A DNA stretch of 64,000 nt from NCBI GenBank assembly GCA_038503075.1, contig JBCAML010000014.1, positions 434,001-498,000 on the forward strand, read 5' to 3'. Position 1 is the stretch's first letter. The number at the start of each line of letters is the position of its first letter. Of the stretch, positions 46,679-58,443 are shown in pieces. Both the position numbers and the translations under genes were made by a program. The notes below the pieces were generated by a model. That model did no database searches, was not told the origin of the DNA, and saw nothing but the letters and a program-made list of their open reading frames with translations. This stretch comes from Gyromitra esculenta. Its lineage: Eukaryota > Ascomycota > Pezizomycetes > Pezizales > Discinaceae.

Positions 46679-48765
46679 ATGTCTCCAACGCCCCTCCTAG
46701 ATTCCCATCCCCCTCTCCTCCTCTCCTCTCCCCCTAATCTCCATCTCCATCGCCCTCAAAGTCACAACAACGGCGACTACGACTCGGACGTCGAGCTCGA
46801 AACCATCTCCATTGCAGACCCCCACGACAACAACAACCACCCCCCACCCAGCCCGACTGCTGACGACGACGACGACGACGACGACTCGACTATGACCGCA
46901 AGCCGTCGGCAGAACCACGAGTCTTCATCCGCCACCATGAATTTGTCCAGCTCGATCGAGTACCGGCGCAGGAATTCCTTTATCGACGCCGGCGAGCCCT
47001 CCTCCGCGCAGCAAACAGAAGCCCTGCTCGAGCGCCACTCCTTCACCCTCGACGACGACCACGACGCCAACAAATCCGCTTCAGCATCCTTCCTCGACCT
47101 CTCCCCACATGATCAGCGCAACTTTACTCTCCTGGTCCTCCTCTACTTCCTCCAGGGTGTGCCTATGGGGCTCGCAATGGGTTCCGTTCCGTTCCTGCTC
47201 AAAAACAAACTGAGCTACGGCGAGATTGGTGTCTTCACCCTCGCCTCCTACCCGTACTCGATGAAGCTGCTGTGGTCGCCCATTGTGGATGCGATCTGGT
47301 CTCGTCGCATGGGTAGACGAAAGAGCTGGATCGTACCCATCCAGACCGTGAGCGCCATGATGCTGATCTGGTTGGGCAACAATGTGGATAGACTCATGGA
47401 GGAGGCCAGCAGCAAGCTGTATGCGTTCACGTTTGTGTTTTTCATGCTAGTGATGCTGTGTGCGACGCAAGACATTGCGGTGGATGGTGCGGATTTACGA
47501 TTATTTTTCTTCACCCGTCTTTCTCCTCCTTCGGTTCAGGGGATTGGAAAGGCTAATCTATCTGTCGTTTGGTTGTTGTAGGTTGGGCGCTCACGCTGCT
47601 GAGCCCTGAGAATCTGAGTTACGCTTCGACTGCGCAAACCGTAGGACTTACTGCTGGCCAGTTTTTGTCCTTTACTGTGTTTTTGGCGTTTAATGCCCCC
47701 GAGTTTGCGAATCGCTACTTCCGCACTGTGGAACAGGACGTCGGTATCTTCACTCTGAGCGGATATCTAAAGTTTTGGGGTTGGGCATATCTCTTTGTCA
47801 CCCTCGGCCTCGCTATCATCAAGAAGGAAGAAAAGACCGGCAACCGTGATGGCATCGTCGTCGTCTACAAGACCATGTGGAAAGTCATGAAGCTAAAACG
47901 TACTCCCCCCATCACGCAGTCCTCACTCTACATACCTACTAACATACCTAGATGTCCAAACCTTCATAATAATCCATCTCATCTCCAAGATCGGCTTCCA
48001 GGCAAACGATGCCGTCACCAATCTCAAGCTCCTCGACAAAGGGTTCTCGCAAGAAGACATGGCACTAACCGTGCTCATCGACTTTCCATTCGAGATCGGC
48101 CTTGGTTACTACGCCGGCAAATGGTGTGCCTACTTCCCGCCCATGACACTCTGGATGTGGGCATTCATGGGCAGACTGTTGGCCGCGTGTCTCGCGCACA
48201 TCACGGTATGGATATTCCCAAGAGACAGAACGGTAGAGACATGGTACCTGCTCGTCGTCATCGCCGAGCACATATTCAGCACATTCACCAGCACAGTGAT
48301 GTTTGTCGCCGTGAGCGCTTTCCACGCCAAGATCGCTGACCCAGGAATTGGCGGTACTTACATGACACTTCTAGCCACGTGAGCTTCACCCCTACCTCTT
48401 TCTCCACCGAAACCACTAACATTCACAGCGTCTCCAATCTCGGCGGTACCTTCCCGCGCATCTTCGTATTGAAGCTCGTCGATGCGTTGACAATTGCCAC
48501 CTGCACACCCCCGCTCGTCCCACCAACAGACTTGAAACAACCATACATCCCATTTACCCCATTCTCGTGTGCACTAGAAGGCGAGAAACGTCGCTGCATC
48601 AAGCAAGGCGGCGCATGCAATATCGAGCGCGACGGATACTACTTGACGAACATCATGTGTGTGTTAATTGGAGCAGTGACGTTCGCGATGTATATTAAGC
48701 CTGCGGCGACGAAGCTGAGTGCATTGCCGTTGAGAGCGTGGAGAGAGTATAATCCGGGAAAGTAG
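46679..48765 (+). CDS. Acetyl-CoA transporter, AT-1/SLC33A1 family (MFS)
   Basis: Imports acetyl-CoA into the ER lumen in animals; fungal substrates are inferred by family. Exons: 46679-47486, 47582-47899, 47952-48378 and 48429-48765; 630 codons, 629 aa. The N-terminal ~145 residues are hydrophilic with an Asp run (encoded by GAC repeats). The membrane part begins RNFTLLVLLYFLQGVPMGLA and carries the family motifs SYGEIGVFTLASYPYSMKLL, SPIVDAIWSRRMGRRKSW, CATQDIAVDGWALTLLSPEN and STAQTVGLTAGQF. It goes on with YLFVTLGLAII, FEIGLGYYAGKW and MTLLATVSNLGGTFPR, near the conserved Cys-rich loop. About 11-12 membrane segments are expected. The ATG at 46679 is the first in frame. Confidence 0.94.
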
Positions 48766-49632
48766 CAGAAAGGGTGAGAGATAGAAGGGTAGGGTGGTGT
48801 ATGATTATTGTTATTTTTCTTGTTTTTCCGGGGGGTAATTTTGTATTTTCCGGGGGGCTTTTGTGTCATTGATGGGATGAAGAGATAGAGTTGTTGCTTT
48901 GGCGAGATGGTTATAGAGATACCGAGAGTCAGATAAGAACAGATAGTGCTGCCCCCCGGGGAGGCAGGCAGGCAGGGGGGATAGGGGGTGATAGGGCCTT
49001 GAGTTATCTTGGTAGGAATATTAGACTAAGGAAGAGGCAAGGCAAGGAAAGGAAAGGAACGAAGCGATTATTCAGGGTGCCGAAAGCCGAGTGACACTAC
49101 ATGAAACGAGCGTGATTTTCGTGCTAGATAATAAAGCATTATCTAGCAAGACGCAACTCAACAAAAAACAATTTTCTAATACGTCTATAGTAGCCATGGG
49201 AATTAATACTTTTGTCTCTTCCCCAATCCTCCCCATTAGAGGTGAATTGAGTGAGTAATCATAATACATCACTCGATCAACCAGCCCGGGCCGGGAGTGT
49301 TTCAGGATCACGCAGCGTACCGGACACGTCGGTTACATGTATATATACGGATCGAGCGAATCTGGATCATGGGGCTGACTGAATGGGTAGACGATGAGTT
49401 AGGCGATTGTGTTGGTGGTGATGTTTAGTCTCAGAATCGGTATGGGGAGGGCTTCTGCGTCTGTGGTGACGGAATTGAATAGGAATATAACTCGGGTTGA
49501 GGGGTTGAAGGAGTTAATTGATGTGGAAGGTGAGGGGTGAGGGGTTCTAAGGGTTTTCTCGAGTAGCTTGATTTAGAGGTAGAATATGATCCAGAGAAGA
49601 GTATATACTTGGGGGGGAGGGGGTTTTGGTTT
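48766..49632. other. 3' region of the transporter and start of repeat-rich land
   Basis: Contains GGGGGG and AGGCAGGCAGG runs (about 48955-48980) and a purine-rich AAGGCAAGGAAAGGAAAGG run near 49035-49060. TACATGTA at 49334-49341. No gene seen. Confidence 0.5.
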
Positions 49633-49760
49633 GTACTCGTATTTGACTGACGTTTTTAAAACGGGCTACCTATGCTTCCCATACAAAATCACAGATTCGA
49701 CACAACCTTGTAGGTATGCGGACCTAGCCCATTCTAAAAACGTCAGTCAAATACGAGCAC
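49633..49760. mobile_element. Foldback element family A, copy 1
   Basis: 128-bp near-perfect hairpin. The outer arm GTACTCGTATTTGACTGACG pairs with CGTCAGTCAAATACGAGCAC (19 of 20), and the stem goes on through GTTTTTAAAACGGGCTACC against GGACCTAGCCCATTCTAAAAAC. No coding capacity. A second copy is at 57864-57992. Confidence 0.85.
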
Positions 49761-49907
49761 TTAATTAGATGCAGCTTGCCTTCAGTGTGGGGTAGTTGGG
49801 TGAGATAAAGATTGGATAATTGGATTGGCATTGTCTTGGAAATAGAATAGATGTACATGATCGTATACGGGTTGGGGGTTAAGTACATGCTGTGTTTTGA
49901 ACTCGAG

Positions 49908-50099
49908 TACCGTAGAGTGGTATTTGGTGAAACTCGTTCCGGCGCTAGTAGGTAAGACATGCATATAATCTGTTAATCCTCTACGTTTATGATGCCCTGG
50001 GGGGGGGGCTTTTTGGCGGAAAACCATGGAAAACCAACATGTCCCATACATGTTCTACCTACTGGCGCCGGAACGAATTTCACCAAATACTACGGTGTA
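49908..50099. repeat. Foldback element G (192 bp), one copy seen
   Basis: Terminal arms of about 50 bases: TGGTATTTGGTGAAACTCGT on the left pairs with ACGAATTTCACCAAATAC on the right, and CCGGCGCTAGTAGGTAAG with TACCTACTGGCGCCGG. Between them is a G10 run at about 49998-50007. The right end lies about 590 bases upstream of the DPP V start. Confidence 0.8.
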
Positions 50100-50689
50100 G
50101 GTGCCTTGTGGGGTCGTGACTACATATATCTTATTCGTAGTTTTACGTCCAATTGCGCATGTAAATCCTCACCGCAACCCTCAACCGTATGCAAAATCAA
50201 GCTTGTTAATAACCTAGATGCAGTGAAGTTACCAAGCCGATTCAAGAAGGAGAGACTACATACTCCAAACATCACACTAATCGACAACGGCCCGATTGAG
50301 GATTGTAGGGATATCACGTCGTGCAACGAAACCGTTAACTAGAGACATCCCAGGAAAGATCACCGTCATCACTCACCACAGGCCATTCCCGAAGAACGTA
50401 ACAAAATACAAAGAGCCCGAAGGCCATCCTGCCGATTAAGCAATCGGATCTTGACCGTAACTAGTCGCGACCTGCCCTATGTGGGGTATACCACCGAACC
50501 TAGGGTCAGGCACTGACGCAACGTCAGCAATACACCGGATCGCGACAGCTTCCAACACGTCATTGTTCTAGCCGTTAGGCATTCGGATATGCGGTTTGCT
50601 AAATGGATATATTATATGGTATCAAGAGACCCTCTGTTTTTGCGCGGTTGGCTGGTTTTTTGATCATCTGTGGACTGTACTTTCGCATC

Positions 50690-53302
50690 ATGGGGTTCAA
50701 GACGTGGCTACCAGCTGTTTCGCTCGTTTCAGGGGTATTCTTGCCCGTTAGTGGTGGATTCACGCCAGAGTTTGTTCCCCCCCCCTCCCCTGGTTGGACG
50801 TACAGAAGACTAATAATTGGATATAGGGACCTCATCAGTGCGCCTCGGCGAACTCCGGCGATACCCAATAGTGCTGGGGTAAGCAAATGGATTCCCTTAG
50901 GGTATAAATTTCAGTTGCTATGTGTGCTAGCTAACAATGGCTAAAACAGACTCTAGCGCTTTACTCGGTTTCTAATTATTCTTTCGAGAAACATAAGAAT
51001 ACTGTCAATTGGGAACTCTTGGATTTGGATTCTGGAAATAGCTCAGTCGTATTCTCGCACGAGGTTTCTGAGATTGTTTGGCTGTCTGATACTACTGTAC
51101 TGTACATCAACAGTACAAATTCAGCCGTTCCGGGTGGGGTGGAGCTTTGGGTAGCGGATGTACTTGGTAACAAAAAGAGGTAAGTATTCCTAGTATTTCC
51201 AATGACTGGCAATTATTAATTATTGGTGTTATAATTAGCTACAAGGCAGCGTCTATACCAGCTCCTCTAGGAAACCTGAAAGCCGTCACGACTTCCAAAG
51301 GTGTCAATTTCCTACTCGCAGGTGCTGCATATCCCAATGGCACCGCCTATAATCCCGAACTTGTAGAAGCCCCGCTTTCTTCCGCACGTGTGTATGATTC
51401 TCTTTTTGTGCGCCACTGGGATACCTATATCACCCCGCAAAAATCAGCACTTTTCGCAGGAAGCCTACCAAGCTCTGGCGGAGTGTATCCATCCTCCGGA
51501 GCCGTGAAAAACTTATTCGGCGGGGTCGAAGGACTGGAGACACCGGTTCAGCCGTTTGGTAGTACTTCAGATTTCGACTTATCACCTGATGGACAAACAG
51601 TTGCTTTCTTATCTAAGCCACCAGATCAGGGTGCCGCGAATACTACCGCGTCATATATCTACCTTGTCCCGCACTCTGGTTCTAAGAAGCCTGTAGTTAT
51701 TAATCCGCCCTCGAGCTCTTACGCCCCTGCCGGAACGTCGGCCAATCCGGTATTCTCCCCGGACGGAAGGTCTATAGCTTACCTACAGCAAGACGAAAAC
51801 GGCTACGAGTCTGATAAGAACAAGCTCTACACCTACGACATCGCATCCAAAAAGATCACATCATATGCAGGAGAGTGGGATCGGTCACCAGCATCAATTA
51901 TTTATTCTAAAGACGGGAAGACCTTTTTGTTAATTACGGAAGAATACGGTCGTGAGAAAGTTTTTACGCTCTCGACGTCCACCAAATCGAGTGTGGAGCC
52001 ACAAGCAGTAACGGGGGCGGCGCAAGGCTCGGTTTCTTTGGTGGTTCCACTGTCAGATGATGTGTTGCTTCTGTCGACGACTAGTACGGTTTCCTCGACT
52101 GGGTTTTCAAAGCTTAAGTTGAGTAGTAATACTACTACTGTACTTTTGTCACCGAATAAGGTTGATGCACAGCTGAAATCGCTTTCGAGTAACTCTGTGG
52201 GCGAGTTCTGGTTTGACGGGGCGGATACTAAGGTATCTTATCTCATGCTCACTATGATTTGGCTAACTGCCTCACTCAGGATTTTTCTAACTTTCTCGAT
52301 TGTAGGTTCATGGATGGATCATCAAGCCAGAGAGCTTTGACAAGAATAAGACATACCCTATCGCTTTTTTGATCCACGGTGGACCACAAGGTTCTTGGAC
52401 GGACAATTGGAGCACAAGATGGAACCCTAAAGTCTTCACCGAACAAGGGTATGTGGCGATTGCAATTAACCCGACAGGCAGCACTGGATATGGCAAGGCA
52501 TTTGAGGATGCTATTCAAAACAATTGGGGTAAGCACTCGGAGGTCGAAATAAAGACTTTTAATGGGATTCTGACTGTAGTGTGGTCTAGGTGGTTCGCCG
52601 TATATTGACCTTGTGAAGGGCTACGACTATGTTTTGAAGACTTACCCCTTCCTTGATAAAGATAGGGCCGTGGCTCTTGGTGCTAGCTATGGAGGCTACA
52701 TGATCAACTGGATTCAAGGCCATGATTTTGGGCGGAGATTCAAAGCTTTGGTAACTATTCCCACACGAACACATCCTCAAGAAGATTTGTAACATAGTAA
52801 TTACTAGGTCACTCACGACGGTGTATTTTCCACGCTGAACCAAATTGCCTCCGACGAGCTGTGGTTTCCAGATCATGATGTAGGACCACCCTCAACACCA
52901 AGAACATATCCCGCTTTTTCGTACTGACAAGCCTACAGTTCAACGGCACCCTTTGGGACGATCTTCCAAATTTCCAACGCTGGAATCCAGCAGAGCACAT
53001 TGCCAACTGGTCAACACCACACTTGGTAATCCACAACGACCTCGATTACCGCCTCCCTATCTCCGAAGGATTGGCTGTTTTCAACGCGCTTCAAGTCCGT
53101 GGAGTCCCAAGTAGATTCCTTAACTTCCCGGATGAGAACCATTGGTAAGTTCCTATGCGCTTGTTTCCGTAAAAGTGGGGAGGTTCAAATAATTTATTAA
53201 TTCGGGAATTTATCTTACAGGGTTCTGAAACCGGAGAATAGTCTGGTTTGGCATCAGGAGGTGCTTGCTTGGATTAATAAGTGGTCTGCGGAAAAAAATT
53301 AA
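50690..53302 (+). CDS. dpp5: Dipeptidyl-peptidase V (secreted S9 serine peptidase)
   Basis: Secreted peptidase that removes X-Ala, His-Ser and Ser-Tyr dipeptides. Ten exons: 50690-50769, 50827-50878, 50950-51179, 51239-52232, 52306-52528, 52590-52750, 52808-52879, 52939-53144 and 53221-53302 (nine joins counted here give 700 codons, 699 aa). A signal peptide [20 protein letters not shown] leads to the mature [16 protein letters not shown]. The N-terminal propeller has [19 protein letters not shown] and [16 protein letters not shown], with several N-glycosylation sites. The alpha/beta-hydrolase domain has [20 protein letters not shown], the nucleophile Ser in GASYGGYM (about 558), Asp in NDLDYRLP (about 637) and His in DENHW (about 671). 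All triad residues are intact. The length matches Aspergillus DPP V (about 720 aa). It is flanked by foldback elements. Confidence 0.96.
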
Positions 53303-54061
53303 TGTATGGCTAATGGGATTCTCTTCTACACGGATTGAACAGGACTAGGTGTGAGATAGGTTTTTTTTTACACTAGTATATCTTAATTGAATCCGTTCAA
53401 GTGCTTTTTCTATGTTGCATTGGCTAGACCCAGGCCTAGAGCGATATCTTTTAGAAAGTTCCATCGGTTTCAATTGGTACCCGGATTCGCTATACTGTAT
53501 TTTGCGTCGCCGGGAGCTAAGTAAGTTTCTCCACCATTAGCAATATAGAGTACCGCTTAGTACATGCCAGTTCCCATGAAATCGCAATCTCGTGGCAGCG
53601 TAAGGTACGGCATGGAGAACCGTTTTATAGTAGCTCCAAGTAAATCCATGCGAATAATGTGAATTTATTAGGTCATGTCACACCATCGTACTCCTTACTT
53701 TATAAATAGGGACTACATACATAATAGGGTTTGAGACTAACTGATTCTATCACCTCTACGCTAACATACATGTAGCCTCCGGTTAATTGGCTACATTGGA
53801 GACGACACGGAGGCTCTCTCACTGGACTTTTCAAGTTATCCTTCACTTTATCAATTTCATTATCCATTTATATTCTATAGCAGAATTTTCTCGGATAGCT
53901 ACTAGTCTGTCGGCTTAGAAGTTGCTTCATTCGTATAGAGTGGTTTCTACTTTTGGTGAGATTTTCACCCAAAGCTCAGATGTAAAGAAATGTGCCAAAT
54001 GAAATAAATAAATAACAGATGTAAAGAAGGTTCTGCCGAGTGATTTCTGATGATGATAATG

Positions 54062-54185
54062 GTTATTTATTATTTATTATTTCGGTAGGCACATACAACC
54101 CCAAGGGTTATGAGGCCAATTGTTAGTTTAATGGACTAATTATTCATTCATTTATGGCATACGCAACCCAGAGGTTGTGGTGCTC
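54062..54185. repeat. Two imperfect tandem units with an AT-rich leader
   Basis: Unit 1 (about 54062-54115) has TTATTATTTATTATTT then GGCACATACAACCCC and AGGGTTATGAGGCC. Unit 2 (about 54133-54185) has ATTATTCATTCATTTAT then GGCATACGCAACCCAG and AGGTTGTGGTGCTC. A related sequence is near 22205-22250. It may be the end of a decayed transposon. Confidence 0.45.
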
Positions 54186-54645
54186 TTAAAACAAACCAAC
54201 GAAAAACTGCATGTAGACAGCTGCAGCAAGAGGAGCTCCTCTGGCTAGCTAGCTAAGCTAAATCTAAGTAGCTAATAATCATTAACAGTGACTTTTTCCC
54301 ACGCACTCTATAGTTGTTCACTCTTTTAGAGAAGGGGAAGAAAGAGGTGCGATGGTAAAATCCAGACCAAATCTCGACTTTGCTTAGTAGTGCCACAACA
54401 AACTAGTGACGAAATATACATCTGGTACCTGGTGCGTACGTCTAGGGAGCAAGTAGTGAGACCCACAAACCACCTAAACAGTAGTCTCGCCACCGCATTT
54501 AACTTATGAGCCTGGGTGGTCTACCCACATAAACAGACAGTAATTAGTTAATCGTTGGCAAAGGAACTCTGCTAGACAAAGTCAGAGGCAAAGTTGATCG
54601 CAACATCTACAATCTCCCCCATATGTTAGATGTTTGGGTAAGTAC

Positions 54646-54812
54646 AGTCGCTCCCGATCGCTCGACGAAACTGGCCAGTTGACGAACAGGGGTGTGGATT
54701 ACTAAGGAACTGAACTTTCCTTGGTGCTTGCCAGTGGCTAGGCACCCAGCTTTCGCCTTTACGGACCCTTGTTCGTCAACTGGCTAGGTTCGTCGAGTGA
54801 CCGGGAGCGACT
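54646..54812. repeat. Foldback element H (167 bp), one copy seen
   Basis: Arms of about 48 bases pair with four or so mismatches: AGTCGCTCCCGATCGCTCGA on the left against TCGAGTGACCGGGAGCGACT on the right, and CCAGTTGACGAACAGGGGT against ACCCTTGTTCGTCAACTGG. Two smaller hairpins sit in the loop: AAGGAACTGAACTTTCCTT and GGTGCTTGCCAGTGGCTAGG. So the entire element can fold as a cruciform with side hairpins. Confidence 0.82.
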
Positions 54813-55466
54813 ATAGGGTGTTTAAGTGGCTTTTAGTTCTCTCTGTCCTAGAGTAAGGTGGTCAATATTTTACTAGGAGATAGAGTGATTCCACGCTTTT
54901 CCTGGTAATTTTGTCGCTCAAAATTGAGATTGTCATGCAGTTCAGCGCCTGTAGCCGCGTTCCTCTGAATTGAGAGAAACTCGATCGGACAGACGAGCAC
55001 CACAGCTGGCGATTGGGGCAAGTATCTATTGCTATTGTTCCATTTAGCTAAGGAAGAAGTACAGCAGATCCGATTTCTATGACATCTTCTCGCTCCCGCC
55101 CCCGATCACTATTGAGTCAAGGCACGGACATAAACAGTGGATCTGCTGATCGAGTGGGCTACATGGACATCGTTATCTCACTCCAAACGGCATACCGCAC
55201 CGCCCTACCTTGGCCAAGATTGTGTTGATCTGAAAAATCGCTTACTCCCATCACTGATAACCGAAGAAACGGCTGAGTCTTGTAAATGTGTCTTATCCAT
55301 CTCCTATCACATATACTTCTGCACTTTGCACATGGTGATGTATGGTTGATTCAATGTGGTGCGTATTCACGTGGGTAATATAAGGGGTTTAGTTAGAGGA
55401 TTCGGACTCTCCGGATCTGTTTTGCGAAGTGGCGTTTTGTTCGAGGAATAAGGAAAGAGGTAATAG

Positions 55467-55570
55467 AGACTTTGCGCAAATAGACTCAGCTCCGATTTGT
55501 AGCAATTTTATTGGTGCAGACCAGCTTCTGGTTGGTCAAAAACCAGTGTTGGCTCAAAAGCGCAAAGACT
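55467..55570. mobile_element. Repeat family B, copy 1
   Basis: About 104 bp with short inverted ends CTTTGCGC and GCGCAAAG. The middle, with TAGCAATTTTATTGGTGCAG and TTGGTCAAAAACCAG, is roughly 80 percent identical by eye to 58261-58364. No coding capacity. Confidence 0.75.
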
Positions 55571-56407
55571 TTAATTATCACATTTTACGGATGCTATCGT
55601 GAACACGTTTATAGTTCGGATCTATAAATAACTCTAATCAATTACGGTGATGAGAGGGTCACTTACTAGAGGCTATGACTTCCTAGGTCTGGTTTTATGA
55701 GAAGGTTTGCTTGATTGATCCTAAATACTGATGAGATGAACCCCTCTCACAAAATCGAAAACCTTTGGTCGAACGGATTTCGTGGCGCCCTGTTTTTCTT
55801 TTTTGTTAGGTCATTGTTTCGTTGTTTTTATGTGTACGACAATGTCACATGCAGCAAAAGCTATAACGTGAACAAAGCCCTACCTTCGTGGCGGCCCTGA
55901 TCACTACATGTAGGATTTATACATGAGACAAACCCGCTGTTCTCATGCAAGATTCAAGACAATTACCCCACATACATGCATACAGGGTAAAGAGTGTGGC
56001 TTTTGGAGGGATTTACACTAAATATCAGTCTCCGTTTCAGGAGGAAAAAACTAAGACTAACGATCATGACGTGAAAAAGCAATAAGTTACGAGAAGATGA
56101 ATGTATGCGATAGGTCAGTAAAGGAAAAAATAAGATCGTTATGGAGGGCTCGAAGCCGATACCACGCCAGTTAAGAGTTAAGAGTTGAATGCTCACAGGC
56201 AGCCCGAATCAATCGGCTCTTCGATCCGTGCGAATTCCGGATTCTCAGAAACATGTTGGCTGGTTGGGCCTACTAGCATGTTTCCTATTTGATGATGGTG
56301 GCAGTTGCCGGGTCGCGGCACAGGACGAACGTGCTCAGCCTTTTGCTACTGATTGCTATCGATCTATTTAGGTGCGAACACAGCACCGAACACTCTATGA
56401 TGAAATC

Positions 56408-56544
56408 TACTTGTGCTCTAGCATAAGTACCTGAAAACAGGGGTAAGATTTTGGATAACCATATTTTGAAGTGCTGCTGCGGGGCGAATTAAAAAACGTT
56501 GACTCCAAAAGGCATTTTCAGGTATTTATTCTAGAACACGAGTA
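56408..56544. mobile_element. Foldback element family E, copy 1
   Basis: 137 bp. The ends TACTTGTGCTCTAGCATAAG and CTAGAACACGAGTA are inverted repeats that go on through TACCTGAAAA and TTTTCAGGTA. The centre contains CCATATTTTGAAGTGCTGCT. The second copy, 59328-59461, is in the opposite orientation. Confidence 0.85.
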
Positions 56545-57863
56545 CAAAAGCTATTGCATACTTTAGCAGATATGCATTTTTCTGAGTTGCTAATATGACT
56601 TGTAGAATATTTTTTTCCCAACTTGCGATAAAACTTGTCTTGGACCGGATTATTGTGATCGGCATAAGACATTGTCATTTCGGGAGATAGAGACGGAGCA
56701 GGCTGCTCATGCGAAGGAGTTTAATATCTAAGGAACTATCAATATCAGGAGGCTATCGCAGAGAGGTATTGGACGCATAAAGTACTCACAACGCCACTAT
56801 TACACGAGCGAGATGGGTGTGCACTCGTTCTTCGGCGTAGGCGAGACTAATCTATCCTTGAAGCAACGATTTACTGTGCTGCCATTTTATGCCAACAACG
56901 TGCTAGCTGTCAACAGTCCTGAATCCAAGGCCATGATATAACATGCTAGCCCGAGAGGCTTAGTCCTCTATTGGCGTTAACGGGCGCCCAGTGCTGCGAA
57001 AGAAGCTCGAGTGACTATTTGTGAACCAATCCACTGCAGCACCTACCCCCGGAAGTTTAGAGCAATTAGAAATCGATTATAGGATAGGAGGTGAGCTATC
57101 ACCTGAGTAAATTGCTTTTTGAGCTATTGAGACCTCACCAAATATCAGTGTCCCTAGGCCTCGTCTAGAGTAGGAAATCACTTCAAAGCCTCGATGGATC
57201 CATCACTCAATGCAAGGTCACCAGGCCCAGATTAAAACCCAATCCCATTGTATTCAGGTCCTAGCGCTTTCTGAGGGCCCAAACTACCCCCTAAACTATT
57301 ATCAAAAGGTTTTTCTATCCCTTCTAGTCAGTTCAAGTTTGCTTGGTACTGGTGTTAATGACTGCATAAAAGCTGAGGTTACAATATATCGCCATACCAT
57401 ACTAATTGGGTTTAGCGTAAGGCGACCACTTGGTAGCCTTGTCTTTAACAGACACTAAGCTGAGAAGGGGTTATCAGTCAACGCTTGCAATTTCTTTTTC
57501 TATCCTGCGCTTTTTTGTAATATTCAATTGTAAGGGACAAAAACGCATAAAGCACAGCACATGCAATCCATATTCTGGGTACGCCCTCTTTTTAAAATGC
57601 CTTTGGCAAATTTAAATCTAGAATAATATACTCATGTCGCCGTTTTGAGACATTATATTGGTTGAACGAATACTTGGCAGGCTTAATACTTGGCATTCTT
57701 CAAGGTCTCCCATAGAGCTACCTATATGCGGAATTTAAGGGCGATATTACCATATTCCGGCTTCCTGTATCTAGGTATTTCATATTCCCACTACTCTGAA
57801 GCCTTTTGGTTTGGTAATAAGAAATTTCCTTATTAGGTAAGTCACTTCAAAACGGCTACATGA

Positions 57864-57992
57864 GTACTCGTATTCTCATGACGTTTTTAAAACGGGCTAC
57901 CTCTGCATCCCATATAAAATAAGTAGGTTCAGGGCAGTTTGTATGGTATGCGGACCTGGCCCATTTTAAAAACGTCATGAGAATACGAGTAG
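57864..57992. mobile_element. Foldback element family A, copy 2
   Basis: 129-bp hairpin. The outer arm GTACTCGTATTCTCATGACG pairs with CGTCATGAGAATACGAGTAG. The inner stem and loop match copy 1 (GTTTTTAAAACGGGCTACC, GGTATGCGGACCTGGCCCA). A five-base block differs from copy 1 on both arms in a compensatory way. Confidence 0.85.
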
Positions 57993-58083
57993 ATTTAAGA
58001 CGGTGTGCAAGGGTTTCAAATTAGTATAGAGGCTCTGCGGGGGTAGAGTATGTGTGGTTGTCTTGCAAGGTATATGCGTACCG

Positions 58084-58417
58084 TAGGGACTGGGCAAATA
58101 TGGACCGTTGCCAAGAGGGGGCGTCTTTTATACTATCACAATAACAGAGAAGATTAAGCCAATTAGGGGGGGGTTTCACTACGAGTGGACACCAACAACC
58201 TGAGCTGAGCCATCTTTCCTTCAGTTTTGATGTAAATTGATCCCTCAAAGGGCATGGTAGGGGCTTTGCGCAAACAGGTCTAGCCTCGATTTCTAGCAAT
58301 TTGATTGGTGCAGACCAGCCTCCGATTGGTCAAAAACTAGGGCTGGCTCAAAAGCACAAAGTCCCTTGTATCCTAGATGCCCCCTCTTGGCAACGGTCTG
58401 CATTTGCCCAGTCCCTA
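58084..58417. mobile_element. Inverted-repeat element C (334 bp) carrying a family B copy
   Basis: 39-base terminal inverted repeats: TAGGGACTGGGCAAATATGG and CCGTTGCCAAGAGGGGGC on the left, with GCCCCCTCTTGGCAACGG and CATTTGCCCAGTCCCTA on the right (about 36 of 39 match). The interior has a G8 run and, near the right end, a family B element. No ORF of note. One copy of C is seen. Confidence 0.82.
58261..58364. mobile_element. Repeat family B, copy 2, inside element C
   Basis: Aligns over its full length with 55467-55570: GGCTTTGCGCAAACAGGTCT, TAGCAATTTGATTGGTGCAG, GATTGGTCAAAAACTAGGGC and CTCAAAAGCACAAAGTCC. The position just inside the right terminal repeat of C suggests insertion into C. 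Confidence 0.75.
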
Positions 58418-58443
58418 TGACACAAGCGTACTCTACGTAATAT

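Noticed and set aside
55467..55570. Family B as a full hairpin like the others
   Set aside because: Only the ends (CTTTGCGC/GCGCAAAG) pair well; the arms further in are weak. Kept as a repeat family, not as a strong foldback.
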